A stretch of 64,000 nucleotides of DNA from an uncultured Myxococcales bacterium (GTDB lineage Bacteria > Myxococcota_A > Polyangia > Polyangiales > Polyangiaceae), in contig CALFEQ010000171.1 of assembly GCA_937949945.1 (NCBI GenBank), positions 57,328-121,327 on the forward strand. The letters are read 5' to 3'. The translations under genes were made by a program, and so were the position numbers. The first letter of the stretch is position 1; each line of letters opens with the position of its first letter. Below the pieces are notes generated by a model. The model had not been told where the DNA came from, did no database searches, and was given only the letters and a program-made list of their open reading frames with translations. Below, one piece after another: positions 1 to 8,995 of the stretch.

Positions 1-2
1 AG

Positions 3-3000
3 TCGGGCGATGCGAACCGCGCGGCGCAGATGTTCCGCGAGGTGATCGAGATCGAGCCCGAGAACCTCCAGGGTCTGCGCGGCCTCGCGCGGGTCTACGA
101 GGTCTTGAGCCAGTGGCCGGACCTCGTCCGGGTGCTCGAGGCGCAGCTCGACGTCGTCACGACGGAGCGCGAGCGCATCGACATCCTGATGCAGCTCGCG
201 AACATCCACGAGGAGCACTTCCTCAAGGCGGACGTCGCGGCACAGCGTCTCGAGCAGGTCCTCGAGATCGATCCGAACCACGAGGAGGCGTACTTCGCGC
301 TCGAGCGGTGCTACCGGAAGCTCCGCCAGTGGGAGGACCTCATCAACGTCTACGAGCGTCACATCTCGGCGACGCTCGACCGCAAGACGAAGGTGGACCT
401 CTACGGCGCGATCGCCCAGGTCTACGCCGACGAGATCGACGACACCGATCGCGCCATCGACGCGTACCGGAACATCGTCGACCTCGACGACGTGAACCTG
501 CCCGCCCTCGAGGCGCTCGCGAAGCTCTATGACAAGCAAGGCGACGCGTCGCAGTCGATCGACTACATGACGCGCGTCGCCGAGCTGACGCAGGACACCA
601 AGCAGCGCGTCGAGGCCTACTACAAGATCGGCAAGGCCCTCGACGAGAAGCTCGGTGACCGCGTGGCGGCGCAGGACCGCTACGAGATGGCGCTCGACCT
701 CGATCCGTCGCACCTGCCGACCCTCGCGGCGTTGCGTCAGATCGCGATGGACAACGCCGACTACGACAAGGCGGCGCGGTACATCGATCAGGAGCAGAGC
801 TACACGCCGTCTCCGCGGCAGCGCGCTCGCCTGCTCGTCGAGCTCGGACGTCTCCGCGAGGAGATGCTCGGCGATCACGAGAGCGCGGTCCTCGCCTGGG
901 AGGCCGCCTACGAGGCGGACCCCGAGAACGAGGACGCCGCGATGCCTCTCGTCGACGAGTACATCGCGAAGGAGAGCTGGGAGAAGGCCGAGCCGCTGCT
1001 CGACATGCTGACCCGCAAGGCGGGCAAGCGTGATCGCGGCGAGCAGCACACGCTCTACAACAAGCTCGGCATGGTGTGCGCGGCGCTCGGTCGCGACGAG
1101 AAGGCCCACAAGGCCTACAGCGCGGCGCACCAGCTCGACCTGACCGACCAGGTGACGATCCGCGGCCTCGCGGAGGTGTGCTTCCGCCTCCGCGACTGGG
1201 GCGCGGCGCTCACGAACTTCCAGAAGGTGCTCACGGCGCTCGCCGAGGACGAGACCGCGGAGCGCGCGGAGGTCTACTACAAGCTCGGCTGCATCAAGCG
1301 CGAGCAGGGGCAGGCGAAGCAGGCGATCAACAACTTCGAGAAGGCGCTCGGTGTCGACTCCTCGCACCGGCCGACGCTCGAGGCTCTCGTCTCCATCTAC
1401 ACCGAGCTCAAGGACTGGAAGCAGGTCGTCGCGTACAAGCGGCAGATCCTCGACTCGGTCTTCGAGGGTGACGAGCGCTTCAAGATCCTCCTCGAGATCG
1501 CCGACATCTGGCAGGAGCAGGATCGCAACCCGGTCAAGGCGATCGAGGCCCTCGAAGAGGCGAGGGATCTGCAGCCCGACAACCGCGCCCTGTTGAACAA
1601 GATGCTGCCTCTCTACGAGGCGACGCAGAACTGGGCGCGGATGATCGACACCATCCAGGCCATCGCGGACATGGAGAAGGACAACGTCCGCAAGGCGAAG
1701 TTCGTCTTCACGATGGCCCAGCTCTACCGCGACAAGATGATGGACCAGGATCGCGCGGTGGAGCTGTTCAACGAGGCGCTCGATCTCAACCCGAACTACC
1801 TGGAGGCGTTCGAGCGCATCAACAAGATCCTCACGGCGCAGAAGAACTGGAAGCAGCTCGAGCGCGCCTTCCGGAAGATGCTCCGGAGGCTCTCCACCTC
1901 GGGCGCGGGGAACCCGGATCTCGAGTTCAACCTCTGGCACAACCTCGGCCTCATCTACCGAGACCGCCTCGGCGACGTGAACAGCGCCATCGAGGCGTTC
2001 AAGATGGCGACGCGGTTCAAGCCCGAGGAGCCGGTCGAGCGTCAGATCCTCGCGGAGCTGTACGAGACGACCGATCAGCTCGAGGCCGCGATCGGCGAGC
2101 ACTCGGCGGTCCTCCAGCGGGATCCGCTACGCGTCGACCCGTATCGTGCACTCTACAAGCTCGCCTTGAAGATGCACGACTACGACCGCGCGTGGTGCAT
2201 GTGCGCGGCGCTTTCCTTCCTCCAGAAGGCCGACGAGGAGGAGCAGCGGTTCTTCGAGGATTACCGCCCGCGCGGCATGATCCAGGTGAAGAGCCGCCTC
2301 GACAACGAGCAGTGGGTGAAGAATCTCTTCCACAAGGACGAGAACATCTTCATCGGCAAGATCTTCGAGATGGTCACCCCCGCGGCGATCGTCGCGAAGA
2401 CGCAGGCCCTCGCGAGGGCGAAGCAGCTGCCGGCGCTCGACCGCCGCTTCAAGCAGGATCCGGCGACGAGCACGGTGACCTTCGCGAAGACGTTCGGGTG
2501 GGCCGCGCAGGTGCTCGGCATCCAGCTCCCCGACCTCTACGTCCGCAACGACGTGCCCGGCGCGCTCGTCGCCGTGCCGTCGCGTCCGCCGGCGTCGGTC
2601 GCGGGTCAGTCCGTCCTGACCGGCTACACGCCGCAGGAGCTCACGTTCATCGTCGGCAAGCACCTCAGCTACTACCGCGGTGAGCACTACATCAAGAACC
2701 TGTTCCCGACGCTCGGCGAGCTGAAGGTCGTCTTCTTCTCGGCCATCAAGATCATCCAGCCGGAGTTCAACGTGCCGGCCGAGATGGCGCAGGCCGTGAA
2801 CATGACGGCGAGCGAGTTCGTGAAGTACATGCAGCCGGTCGAGCGCGACAGCCTCCGCCTCGTCGTCCAGAAGTTCATCGAGGATGGCGCGAAGGCGGAT
2901 CTCAAGCGCTGGATGCAGGCGGTCGACGTGACGAGCGCACGCGCCGGCCTCCTGCTCTGCGCCGACCTCGAGATCGCGAAGAAGATCATCGCGGCCGAGC

Positions 3001-3113
3001 CGCAGCTCCCCGGCGACCTGTCGCCGCCGGAGAAGCTGAAGGAGCTCATCGTCTTCAGCGTGAGCGAGCAGTACCTCGCGCTGCGCAAGGCGCTGGGCAT
3101 CGCGATCGGCTGA
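3..3113 (+). CDS. Large tetratricopeptide-repeat (TPR) protein, 5' end outside window
   Basis: The reading frame is open from base 3 and already encodes TPR sequence before the first ATG at 30, so the gene starts upstream of the window; 1036 residues are visible. About the first 720 are back-to-back TPR helical pairs, each helix B ending in patterns like LDLDP or LEIDP, a protein-interaction scaffold. The last ~300 residues form a separate domain with a segment TFIVGKHLSYYRGEHY that resembles the helix carrying the HExxH motif of M48-type metallopeptidases, but HExxH is absent, so it is probably non-catalytic. No signal peptide can be judged because the N-terminus is missing. A perfect 11-bp terminator hairpin follows. 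Large TPR proteins of this kind are common in myxobacteria, some in gliding motility; nothing here proves that role. Confidence 0.85.
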   Translation, partial: SGDANRAAQMFREVIEIEPENLQGLRGLARVYEVLSQWPDLVRVLEAQLDVVTTERERIDILMQLANIHEEHFLKADVAAQRLEQVLEIDPNHEEAYFALERCYRKLRQWEDLINVYERHISATLDRKTKVDLYGAIAQVYADEIDDTDRAIDAYRNIVDLDDVNLPALEALAKLYDKQGDASQSIDYMTRVAELTQDTKQRVEAYYKIGKALDEKLGDRVAAQDRYEMALDLDPSHLPTLAALRQIAMDNADYDKAARYIDQEQSYTPSPRQRARLLVELGRLREEMLGDHESAVLAWEAAYEADPENEDAAMPLVDEYIAKESWEKAEPLLDMLTRKAGKRDRGEQHTLYNKLGMVCAALGRDEKAHKAYSAAHQLDLTDQVTIRGLAEVCFRLRDWGAALTNFQKVLTALAEDETAERAEVYYKLGCIKREQGQAKQAINNFEKALGVDSSHRPTLEALVSIYTELKDWKQVVAYKRQILDSVFEGDERFKILLEIADIWQEQDRNPVKAIEALEEARDLQPDNRALLNKMLPLYEATQNWARMIDTIQAIADMEKDNVRKAKFVFTMAQLYRDKMMDQDRAVELFNEALDLNPNYLEAFERINKILTAQKNWKQLERAFRKMLRRLSTSGAGNPDLEFNLWHNLGLIYRDRLGDVNSAIEAFKMATRFKPEEPVERQILAELYETTDQLEAAIGEHSAVLQRDPLRVDPYRALYKLALKMHDYDRAWCMCAALSFLQKADEEEQRFFEDYRPRGMIQVKSRLDNEQWVKNLFHKDENIFIGKIFEMVTPAAIVAKTQALARAKQLPALDRRFKQDPATSTVTFAKTFGWAAQVLGIQLPDLYVRNDVPGALVAVPSRPPASVAGQSVLTGYTPQELTFIVGKHLSYYRGEHYIKNLFPTLGELKVVFFSAIKIIQPEFNVPAEMAQAVNMTASEFVKYMQPVERDSLRLVVQKFIEDGAKADLKRWMQAVDVTSARAGLLLCADLEIAKKIIAAEPQLPGDLSPPEKLKELIVFSVSEQYLALRKALGIAIG

Positions 3114-3138
3114 CCGACCCGGTCTTCACGTAGCGAAC

Positions 3139-3175
3139 GGCGGGCCGCCTCGCTCGGGGCGGCCCGCCTTGTTTT
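3139..3175 (+). terminator. Rho-independent terminator after the TPR gene
   Basis: GGCGGGCCGCC (3139-3149) pairs perfectly with GGCGGCCCGCC (3158-3168) across an 8-nt loop and is followed by TTGTTTT. It lies 25 nt after the TPR stop codon and makes upstream starts for the next gene that overlap this stem (around 3174) unlikely. Confidence 0.85.
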
Positions 3176-3281
3176 GTCCGGCGCTCGAGGCGTGGCCACG
3201 TCGTCGGCGCGCGACCTCGGGCCGCCGCATCCCTCGGTCAGGGGATGGTTCGGCCGATTCGCGCTTGGTACGGTTGGCAAC

Positions 3282-5036
3282 ATGGGGAGGCAGCGCGCCG
3301 AGGGAATCGTTCGAGGCTTGTCCACGTTGCTGGTCGCGGTGTTCACTCTCCGCTGCTCGATCGCTCCGGTGGTGAGCGTTCCGGCGGCGGACGACGCGGG
3401 CACCGGTCTCGACGCCGGTAACGGCGGCGAAGGAAGCATCGTCGCGAGCGGCGTCGTCACGCCCTCCGCCGGCGGCGTCGTCCGCACGTCCGACGGCCGC
3501 GTCACGATCGAGGTGCCGCCCGGCGCCGTGAGCGCGGAGACGACGGTGACGATCCGGTCCGTGGCGGACGATCCCGCAGACGCGCTGCTCGTGCCCGGGA
3601 GCACCTACGAGCTCGGACCGGACGGCATCACGTTCGACGTGCCCGTCACGCTGACCATCGCGTACGACGCGGCGCGGATTCCTGCGGGCGTCGAGGAGGC
3701 CGAACTTCGGATCGCGAAGCGCGTCGAGGCGGGCTGGTCCGAGGTCGCGGGGAGCACGGTGGACACGGCGGCGCACGTGGCGCGCGCCGAGCTCGGCGGC
3801 TTCAGCACGTACGGCGTCCGCGCAAGGAGCGCTTCGTCGATCGCCGACGCATCCACGGATGGTCCTCCGGATGCGGACGCCGGCGTCCCGAAGGGCGAGC
3901 TCGTCGCCGTCGATCCCGAGGACTACCCCATCTCCCGGGTGCTCGTGGACGACCAGCACGTCTACTGGACCTCGTTCACCACCATTCGCAGGGCACCCAT
4001 CGCGGGCGGAGCTACGGAGAGCTTGGCGAGCGTGACCATCAGCGACGCGCTGATGGGCGAGGGCTCCCAGATCTACGGGCTCACGAAGGTGGGGAGCATG
4101 CTCTTCGTCACCACGGGGCGCGGGCAGATCGTGTCCGTTCCGGCCGCGGGCGGGCCCCCGAAGGTGCACGCAGCGAACGGCGCCGGGTCGATGGGCTTGG
4201 GGCTCGTGACGGACGGGAGCTTCGTCTATTGGGCCGGCGGATGGTTCGACGTCGCGAAGATCGAGGACGCCGGAACCGTTCGGCGCGAGGACCTCATCAC
4301 GGTCCAGCGAACGAGCGCGACGACTTCGTCGTGCGTCGAGCGGATCATCCCCGATGTCAGTTGCAGACCCGACGTCTGCCCCGAAGGAGGCTACTTACCG
4401 GACCCCGCCGTGCAGATCGGAGTCGGGCCGATGTGCACGGAAGTCGGATCCGACGTGCACGCCACATGTTGCGCTCCCTTCGAGGATTTCGCCTTCATGA
4501 GCGGCGAGCTGGCGCCGGACGAGAGGTCGGTCGGGCGCCGGCTCACGCTGGCCGACGGGTACGTCTACTGGACGGAGAACGCGAACGTCCGCGCGTGGGT
4601 CCTGCGCAAGGCGGTCGCCGGCGGCCCCATCGAAGTGGTCGCGACGGAGGCGGTCTCGTTCGTCGGGGGCGTCCACCCGTTTACGTATGATCACTTGGCG
4701 GTCGGGGCAGGGCGCGTGTACTGGGTTCGACGACCGGATGGCAAAAAAGCGAGCATCGTGAGCGCTCCGATCACGGGCGGGACGCCGACCGTGGTGGTGG
4801 CGGATCTCGCGCCGTACGCGCGGTACGCAAGCGGCGTGAGGGGGCTCGCGGCGGACGACACGCACGTGTACTTCACGCCGAACTCGGGGGGCGGCGTCTT
4901 CCGCTTCGCGCACGGCGGAGGCACGGTCGTTCGGATCGCAGACGCCCCAGACCCGGGCGAGGTCGCCCTCACGGAGACGCACGTCTATTGGGGCGAGCGC
5001 GGAGCGACGACCAGCATCCGGCGCTTGCCGAAGTGA
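3282..5036 (+). CDS. Secreted protein with ZU5-like domain and beta-propeller
   Basis: 584 residues from ATG 3282. An in-frame start at 3174 exists but overlaps the upstream terminator, whereas 3282 places Arg residues directly before a hydrophobic stretch that ends in TLRC, an imperfect lipobox, so export and possible lipidation are likely. After a Gly/Asp/Ala linker, residues ~55-150 look like a ZU5-type beta sandwich (IEVPPGAVSAETTVTI). The rest repeats blades with DDQHVYWTS, DGSFVYWAG, DDTHVYFTP and ETHVYWGE, the signature of DUF5050-like myxobacterial propellers. A Cys-rich insert (six Cys near residues 350-400) interrupts the propeller. Function unknown; a cell-surface binding protein is inferred. 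Confidence 0.75.
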   Translation: MGRQRAEGIVRGLSTLLVAVFTLRCSIAPVVSVPAADDAGTGLDAGNGGEGSIVASGVVTPSAGGVVRTSDGRVTIEVPPGAVSAETTVTIRSVADDPADALLVPGSTYELGPDGITFDVPVTLTIAYDAARIPAGVEEAELRIAKRVEAGWSEVAGSTVDTAAHVARAELGGFSTYGVRARSASSIADASTDGPPDADAGVPKGELVAVDPEDYPISRVLVDDQHVYWTSFTTIRRAPIAGGATESLASVTISDALMGEGSQIYGLTKVGSMLFVTTGRGQIVSVPAAGGPPKVHAANGAGSMGLGLVTDGSFVYWAGGWFDVAKIEDAGTVRREDLITVQRTSATTSSCVERIIPDVSCRPDVCPEGGYLPDPAVQIGVGPMCTEVGSDVHATCCAPFEDFAFMSGELAPDERSVGRRLTLADGYVYWTENANVRAWVLRKAVAGGPIEVVATEAVSFVGGVHPFTYDHLAVGAGRVYWVRRPDGKKASIVSAPITGGTPTVVVADLAPYARYASGVRGLAADDTHVYFTPNSGGGVFRFAHGGGTVVRIADAPDPGEVALTETHVYWGERGATTSIRRLPK

Positions 5037-5114
5037 CGGGATGAATCACGACGATCGCGCCTCGCACGTGCGACGAGGCGTCGTAGGACCATGTCGCAGC
5101 CCGAAGGCGGCTGG

Positions 5115-5120
5115 TATCCT
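5115..5120 (+). promoter_or_regulatory. -10-like TATCCT just before the kinase start
   Basis: TATCCT ends 8 nt before the ATG at 5129. No convincing -35 or Shine-Dalgarno is visible, so the transcript probably begins at or within a few nt of the start codon. It is one member of a pattern seen across the window. Confidence 0.45.
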
Positions 5121-5128
5121 GTGCTTCG

Positions 5129-6718
5129 ATGGCGACGCGCCCCGCTCCGAGCCCGATCGCGGCGGGGCCGGGCCCGGCTCCGCCGATGTCGCTGGCAGCA
5201 GGGACCCGGCTCGGGCGGTACGAGCTGCTCTACCCGATCGCGGCGGGAGGCATGGCGCACGTGTGGGCGGCCGAGCAGATCGGCGAGCTCGGGTTCCGCA
5301 AGCTCGTCGCCCTCAAGACGATCCGCCCCGAGTACGCGTACGACGCGAGCTTCCGCGCCATGTTCCTCGATGAGGCGCGGCTCGCGTCGCGCATCCGGCA
5401 CGCCAACGTCGTCGAGGTGCTCGACCTCGGGATGCACGGGGCGGTCGTCTTCCAGGCGATGACCTACGTCGAGGGCGCGCCGCTCAGCGGTTGGTTGGCG
5501 GCGCTCCGTGGCGCGCGCCTGCCGCTCGGGGTCGCCGTCCGCGTCGTGGTCGACATGCTGCACGGCCTCCACGCCGCGCACGAGCTGCGGGACGACGACG
5601 GCAACCTCCTCGGGCTCGTGCATCGCGACGTGTCGCCTCAGAACTTGCTCGTCGGCGTGGACGGCGTCGCGAAGCTCGCCGACTTCGGTATCGCGAAGGC
5701 CTTCGGTCGCATCACCGAAGAGACGATGGCGGGGGAGGTGAAGGGCAAGATCCGTTACATGGCGCCCGAGCTCCTCGGAGGCACGCTGCCCGCATCGCCG
5801 CAGAGCGACATCTTCTCGGCCGGCGTCGTGCTCTGGGAGACCCTCACCAGTCGCCGCCTCTTCGCCATCTCGAGCGAAGAGGCGGTGTCCGGGCCGCACC
5901 GGCGAGAGAGTGTCCGCGATCCGCGCGAGGTGGCGGACGTACCGGCGGCCATCGCCGCAATCACGATGCGCGCGCTGGCGACCGATCCGACGGCGCGGTT
6001 CGCGACGGCGCTCGAGATGGCCGATGCGCTCGAACGAGCGGCGAGGGCGGAAGGCGTCGACGCCACGCATCGCGAGGTCGCTGCATGTCTCGACGCGCAC
6101 CTCGGCGAGAAGATCGCGCGCGATCGCGAACGGCTCCGAGCCGCGCGGCGAGGAGGCGACGTCACGCGCGTGAAGCCGGTCGCTCCGCCTCCGGACGTCG
6201 TCACGGTCATCGAGCGGAAGCGCGGACGCGCTCCGGAAGCCTCGCCTCCGCGCAAGACCGGCTCGTACTTGCTGGCGTGCGTGGTCCTCGGGCTCGTGGC
6301 CCTCGCGTGCGTCGGACTGGTCGTCGCTCGACAGCACGTCGAGCCCGCCGAGACGGACGACTCGCCGGCGAACGTCGGCGCTCCCGTCGCGCCTGTCGAG
6401 AGCGCGCCGCCGCCGGTGGCGACCCCGAGCACGCCGCCGCCGGCGCCGTCCGGGGGCGTGATCGCACCGACCGCGAGGGTCGTCGAGCCACCGCCGACCG
6501 CGGCGCCGGCATCGGCCACGGTCGTCGGAGATCCATCTCCGGCCGACGAGGCGAACGAGGTCGCGCCTGCGACGACACCCGCGCCGGCGAGCACGCGCGC
6601 GCCGAGCAGCACCGGAGCCGGTGCTGGAAGGCCACCTGCCACGCGCGCGCCGCGCCCCCGCGCGCCGTCGTCGCCTTCCGTGCCCAAGGCGCGTCCGCCC
6701 TTCGAGAACCCGTACTGA
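5129..6718 (+). CDS. Transmembrane Ser/Thr protein kinase
   Basis: 529 residues. The N-terminal ~310 residues are a Hanks-type kinase: glycine loop around residues 37-42 (IAAGGM), VALK with catalytic Lys63, catalytic loop HRDVSPQN (165-172), DFG (185-187) and an APE motif (212-214). The Ser-Pro replacing Lys-Pro in the loop is a usual myxobacterial form, so activity is expected. One transmembrane helix (about 379-400) separates the cytoplasmic kinase from a ~130-residue Pro/Ala/Thr-rich tail ending FENPY. It is followed on the same strand by a TPR/PEGA protein, a fibrinogen-fold lipoprotein and an FHA/sigma-54 activator, suggesting one signalling cassette. The start is supported by TATCCT 8 nt upstream. 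Confidence 0.92.
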   Translation: MATRPAPSPIAAGPGPAPPMSLAAGTRLGRYELLYPIAAGGMAHVWAAEQIGELGFRKLVALKTIRPEYAYDASFRAMFLDEARLASRIRHANVVEVLDLGMHGAVVFQAMTYVEGAPLSGWLAALRGARLPLGVAVRVVVDMLHGLHAAHELRDDDGNLLGLVHRDVSPQNLLVGVDGVAKLADFGIAKAFGRITEETMAGEVKGKIRYMAPELLGGTLPASPQSDIFSAGVVLWETLTSRRLFAISSEEAVSGPHRRESVRDPREVADVPAAIAAITMRALATDPTARFATALEMADALERAARAEGVDATHREVAACLDAHLGEKIARDRERLRAARRGGDVTRVKPVAPPPDVVTVIERKRGRAPEASPPRKTGSYLLACVVLGLVALACVGLVVARQHVEPAETDDSPANVGAPVAPVESAPPPVATPSTPPPAPSGGVIAPTARVVEPPPTAAPASATVVGDPSPADEANEVAPATTPAPASTRAPSSTGAGAGRPPATRAPRPRAPSSPSVPKARPPFENPY

Positions 6719-6806
6719 GCTGGCGCGGTCGCGCCCCGGGGGTCTGGCGACGACGGGCCATTGGTCCGATCTCTGCCGTGACCAGCGACTGGTCCATGTG
6801 TGATCC

Positions 6807-6827
6807 GGTGTCTCCATACGGGATCAC
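6807..6827 (-). repeat. 21-nt intergenic repeat, copy A
   Basis: Read on the minus strand this stretch matches bases 11458-11478 at 20 of 21 positions (GTGATCCCG-T/G-ATGGAGACACC). Both copies lie in longer-than-average non-coding gaps. About 15 bp away is a small palindrome GACCAG-CGA-CTGGTC (6780-6794). Whether it is an operator, a small-RNA segment or a mobile remnant cannot be told. Confidence 0.4.
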
Positions 6828-6965
6828 GCTCCTTGCCTGGTCGCTCTCCGCCGGCGGCGGCTTCGGGAGAACCGAAGGGCGTGCTTCGTCTTCGGCGGCA
6901 CGCGTCGTGCTCTGATCCACGGCGATGCTCGCTATTCGCACTCGGATGGCGGACGAGGAGCCTGA

Positions 6966-6971
6966 TATCCT
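6966..6971 (+). promoter_or_regulatory. -10-like TATCCT before the TPR/PEGA gene
   Basis: TATCCT ends 7 nt before the ATG at 6979. It decides between two in-frame starts: the earlier one at 6925 lies upstream of this box and would give a poor signal peptide. Confidence 0.45.
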
Positions 6972-6978
6972 TCGTCCA

Positions 6979-7968
6979 ATGAGGTGCTGCGCGGGCAGGC
7001 GCGTCCGATCCTGGCAGCGTCCGGCGGGGGGCCGGGGACGGGGGCGCGGATGGCTCGCGGCGCTCCTCCTCGCGACCTCGTCGGTCGTGGTGGCCGACTC
7101 GGCGGCGGCCGCGCCTCGCTCGAGCGCCAAGCAGCGTGCCGCGCAGAGCTTCGCGGCCGGGAAGGCCTCGTTCGAGCGCGGTGACTTCGCGGCGGCCGGC
7201 GCGGCGTTCGAGCAGGCGGCCCTCCACGTCCCGCATCCCGCGACGCTCCTCAACGCCGCCGAGGCGTGGGAGCTCGCCGGCGATCACGTCCGCGCGGCGC
7301 AGATCTGTGACCGTGTCCTCGACATGGAGGACCTCGAGACGCGCTATCGCGAAGTGGCCAACACGCAGCTCGAGCGGCTGTCGAAGCGCATCGCGACGAT
7401 TCACGTGCGCGTACCTCCGGGGGCTCGCGTGAGCGTCGACGGAGAGCGTGACGAGTCGACGGATCACCGGATTCGGCTCAAGCCGGGGTCGCACGTCATC
7501 GTCGCGGAGGGCGACGGCATCACGACGCGGCGCGAGGTGATCGAGGTCTCTCCCGGCGAGATGCGCGAGCTCGACCTGACCGGCGCGGTCGAGGTCGAGA
7601 CGCCGGCGACGGCTTCGCGCACCACGGAGGCGCCGGAAGAGAAGGACGCGAAGACCGAGCGGCGCTCGAGCGGCCCGCCGGCCGGGACGTGGGTCGCGCT
7701 CGGCGTCGGCGCCGCGGCGGCCGGGGTCGCGGGCTTCTTCGGCTTCCGCACGCTCGAAGCGAAGGACGCCTTCGACGCGAACCCGACCGTGCAGACCGCA
7801 GAGGACTTCAAGCAGGCGCGCCTCATGACGAACGTGAGCGCAGGCGTCGCCATCGCCGCCGCCGCCGTCGGTGTCGTTCTCTGGATCGCCGCTCCGCGCG
7901 CGCAGGCTCGGCCGCGCAACGCGTGGAGCCTCGAAGGAGCAGGGGCCCGTGCCGTCTTCGCGTTCTGA
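6979..7968 (+). CDS. Exported TPR/PEGA-type envelope protein with C-terminal membrane helices
   Basis: 329 residues from ATG 6979. An Arg-rich N-terminus and hydrophobic stretch ending SAAAA give a signal peptide. Residues ~45-125 hold two TPR-like helical pairs (FAAGKASFERGDFAAAGAAF), ~130-190 a PEGA-type beta domain (VRVPPGARVSVDGE ... LKPGSHVI), then a charged linker and two hydrophobic helices near the C-terminus. The same order (signal peptide, TPR, PEGA, two helices) occurs in the products at 39853-40632 and 18290-19408. It lies 260 nt after a Ser/Thr kinase gene and overlaps the following lipoprotein gene. PEGA domains are generally associated with envelope or S-layer structures; the exact function is unknown. 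Confidence 0.75.
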   Translation: MRCCAGRRVRSWQRPAGGRGRGRGWLAALLLATSSVVVADSAAAAPRSSAKQRAAQSFAAGKASFERGDFAAAGAAFEQAALHVPHPATLLNAAEAWELAGDHVRAAQICDRVLDMEDLETRYREVANTQLERLSKRIATIHVRVPPGARVSVDGERDESTDHRIRLKPGSHVIVAEGDGITTRREVIEVSPGEMRELDLTGAVEVETPATASRTTEAPEEKDAKTERRSSGPPAGTWVALGVGAAAAGVAGFFGFRTLEAKDAFDANPTVQTAEDFKQARLMTNVSAGVAIAAAAVGVVLWIAAPRAQARPRNAWSLEGAGARAVFAF

Positions 7969-8953
7969 TTCCACCTCCGTCCGCCGGTCGTCGAGGCGCG
8001 CGGCGCTCGCCGCCGTGATCGCGACGCTCGTGGCGGGCTGCTTCGTCTCGATCGACGAGAGCAGGATCGGGTCGCGGGAGAAGGAGTCGACGAGCGACGA
8101 CGGCGGCCGCAGTGCGCGGCAAGACGCCCGCGCGCCGTCGCCGTCGGACGGGAGCACGCAGGACGGCGAGCCACCTTGCGAGACGTGCGGTGGAGAGTGC
8201 GTCGACCTCTCCCGGGATCGGAACAACTGCGGCTCGTGCGGCAACGTGTGCTCGGAGGGCCGCGATTGCCGGGGAGGTCAGTGCGTCGCGCCGAGCTCGT
8301 GCAAGGAGCTGCTCGCGCTCCGGCCGACGGCGCCGACCGGTGTGCACACGCTCTCGATCGGAGGCACGGAGCTGCCGGCGTACTGCGACATGACGACGGC
8401 CGGCGGTGGCTTCACGCTCGTCTTCCGCATCAGCGCGGGCCAGAAGGGTGATCCGTATGCGCTCTACACGGGCGCGCCGCTCAACGACGACGTCGCCGAG
8501 GAGGCGACGCTGCGCCAGACGACGCGTCACTACGTGAGCCGGCTGCTCTCGCGGTGGAACGTCGACATGCCGGTCGAGGAGGCGCGCGCGCGCGTCCTCG
8601 ACGCACAAGGGAACGTCATCAAGGAGATCGTCTTCGACGCGAAGGACACGAGCGCCGGGAGCTTCTTCGCCAAGGGGAGGGTGAAGTCGTCTCCGTGGAC
8701 GGACCTCGACACCGCGCACTTCTTCTCCGCCGTCGGCGACGCGAACGAGGCGCGCCGCTTCTACATCCATCGGCCCTACAACACGTGCGAGACGGACGAG
8801 GGCTGGCTCGTCGTGCACGGAACGGATCGGGGCGTCTGCGCGTACGAGCAACCCAGCACGGTCATCCGCATCTACTACGCCAAGGGTACGACCGCGCAGC
8901 GATGGGTCGACGAGGCGCCCGAGGCCAGCGCGTTCGCCGTCCTGGTACGCTGA
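7949..8953 (+). CDS. Lipoprotein with C-terminal fibrinogen-related domain
   Basis: 334 residues from GTG 7949, preceded by AAGGAG about 9 nt upstream and overlapping the previous gene by 20 nt, which suggests translational coupling. The N-terminus is Arg-rich followed by ALAAVIATLVAGC, a canonical lipobox. A Cys-rich segment (CETCGGECVDL ... NNCGSCGNVC) of the type common in myxobacterial surface proteins follows. From about residue 115 the sequence SCKELLALRP ... LPAYCDMTTAGGGFTLV matches the opening of fibrinogen C-terminal domains, whose known members bind sugars or proteins. Probably an outer-membrane adhesin or sensor; it sits between envelope and regulator genes of the kinase cassette. 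Confidence 0.7.
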   Translation: MPSSRSDSTSVRRSSRRAALAAVIATLVAGCFVSIDESRIGSREKESTSDDGGRSARQDARAPSPSDGSTQDGEPPCETCGGECVDLSRDRNNCGSCGNVCSEGRDCRGGQCVAPSSCKELLALRPTAPTGVHTLSIGGTELPAYCDMTTAGGGFTLVFRISAGQKGDPYALYTGAPLNDDVAEEATLRQTTRHYVSRLLSRWNVDMPVEEARARVLDAQGNVIKEIVFDAKDTSAGSFFAKGRVKSSPWTDLDTAHFFSAVGDANEARRFYIHRPYNTCETDEGWLVVHGTDRGVCAYEQPSTVIRIYYAKGTTAQRWVDEAPEASAFAVLVR

Positions 8954-8995
8954 CGCGAGAGCTCGTACGCTCCGAAGGAGCGGACGGTCACCGAG

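Noticed and set aside
3174..3281. Longer N-terminus for the surface protein at 3282
   Set aside because: It would begin inside the T run of a perfect terminator and would bury the signal peptide behind 36 residues.
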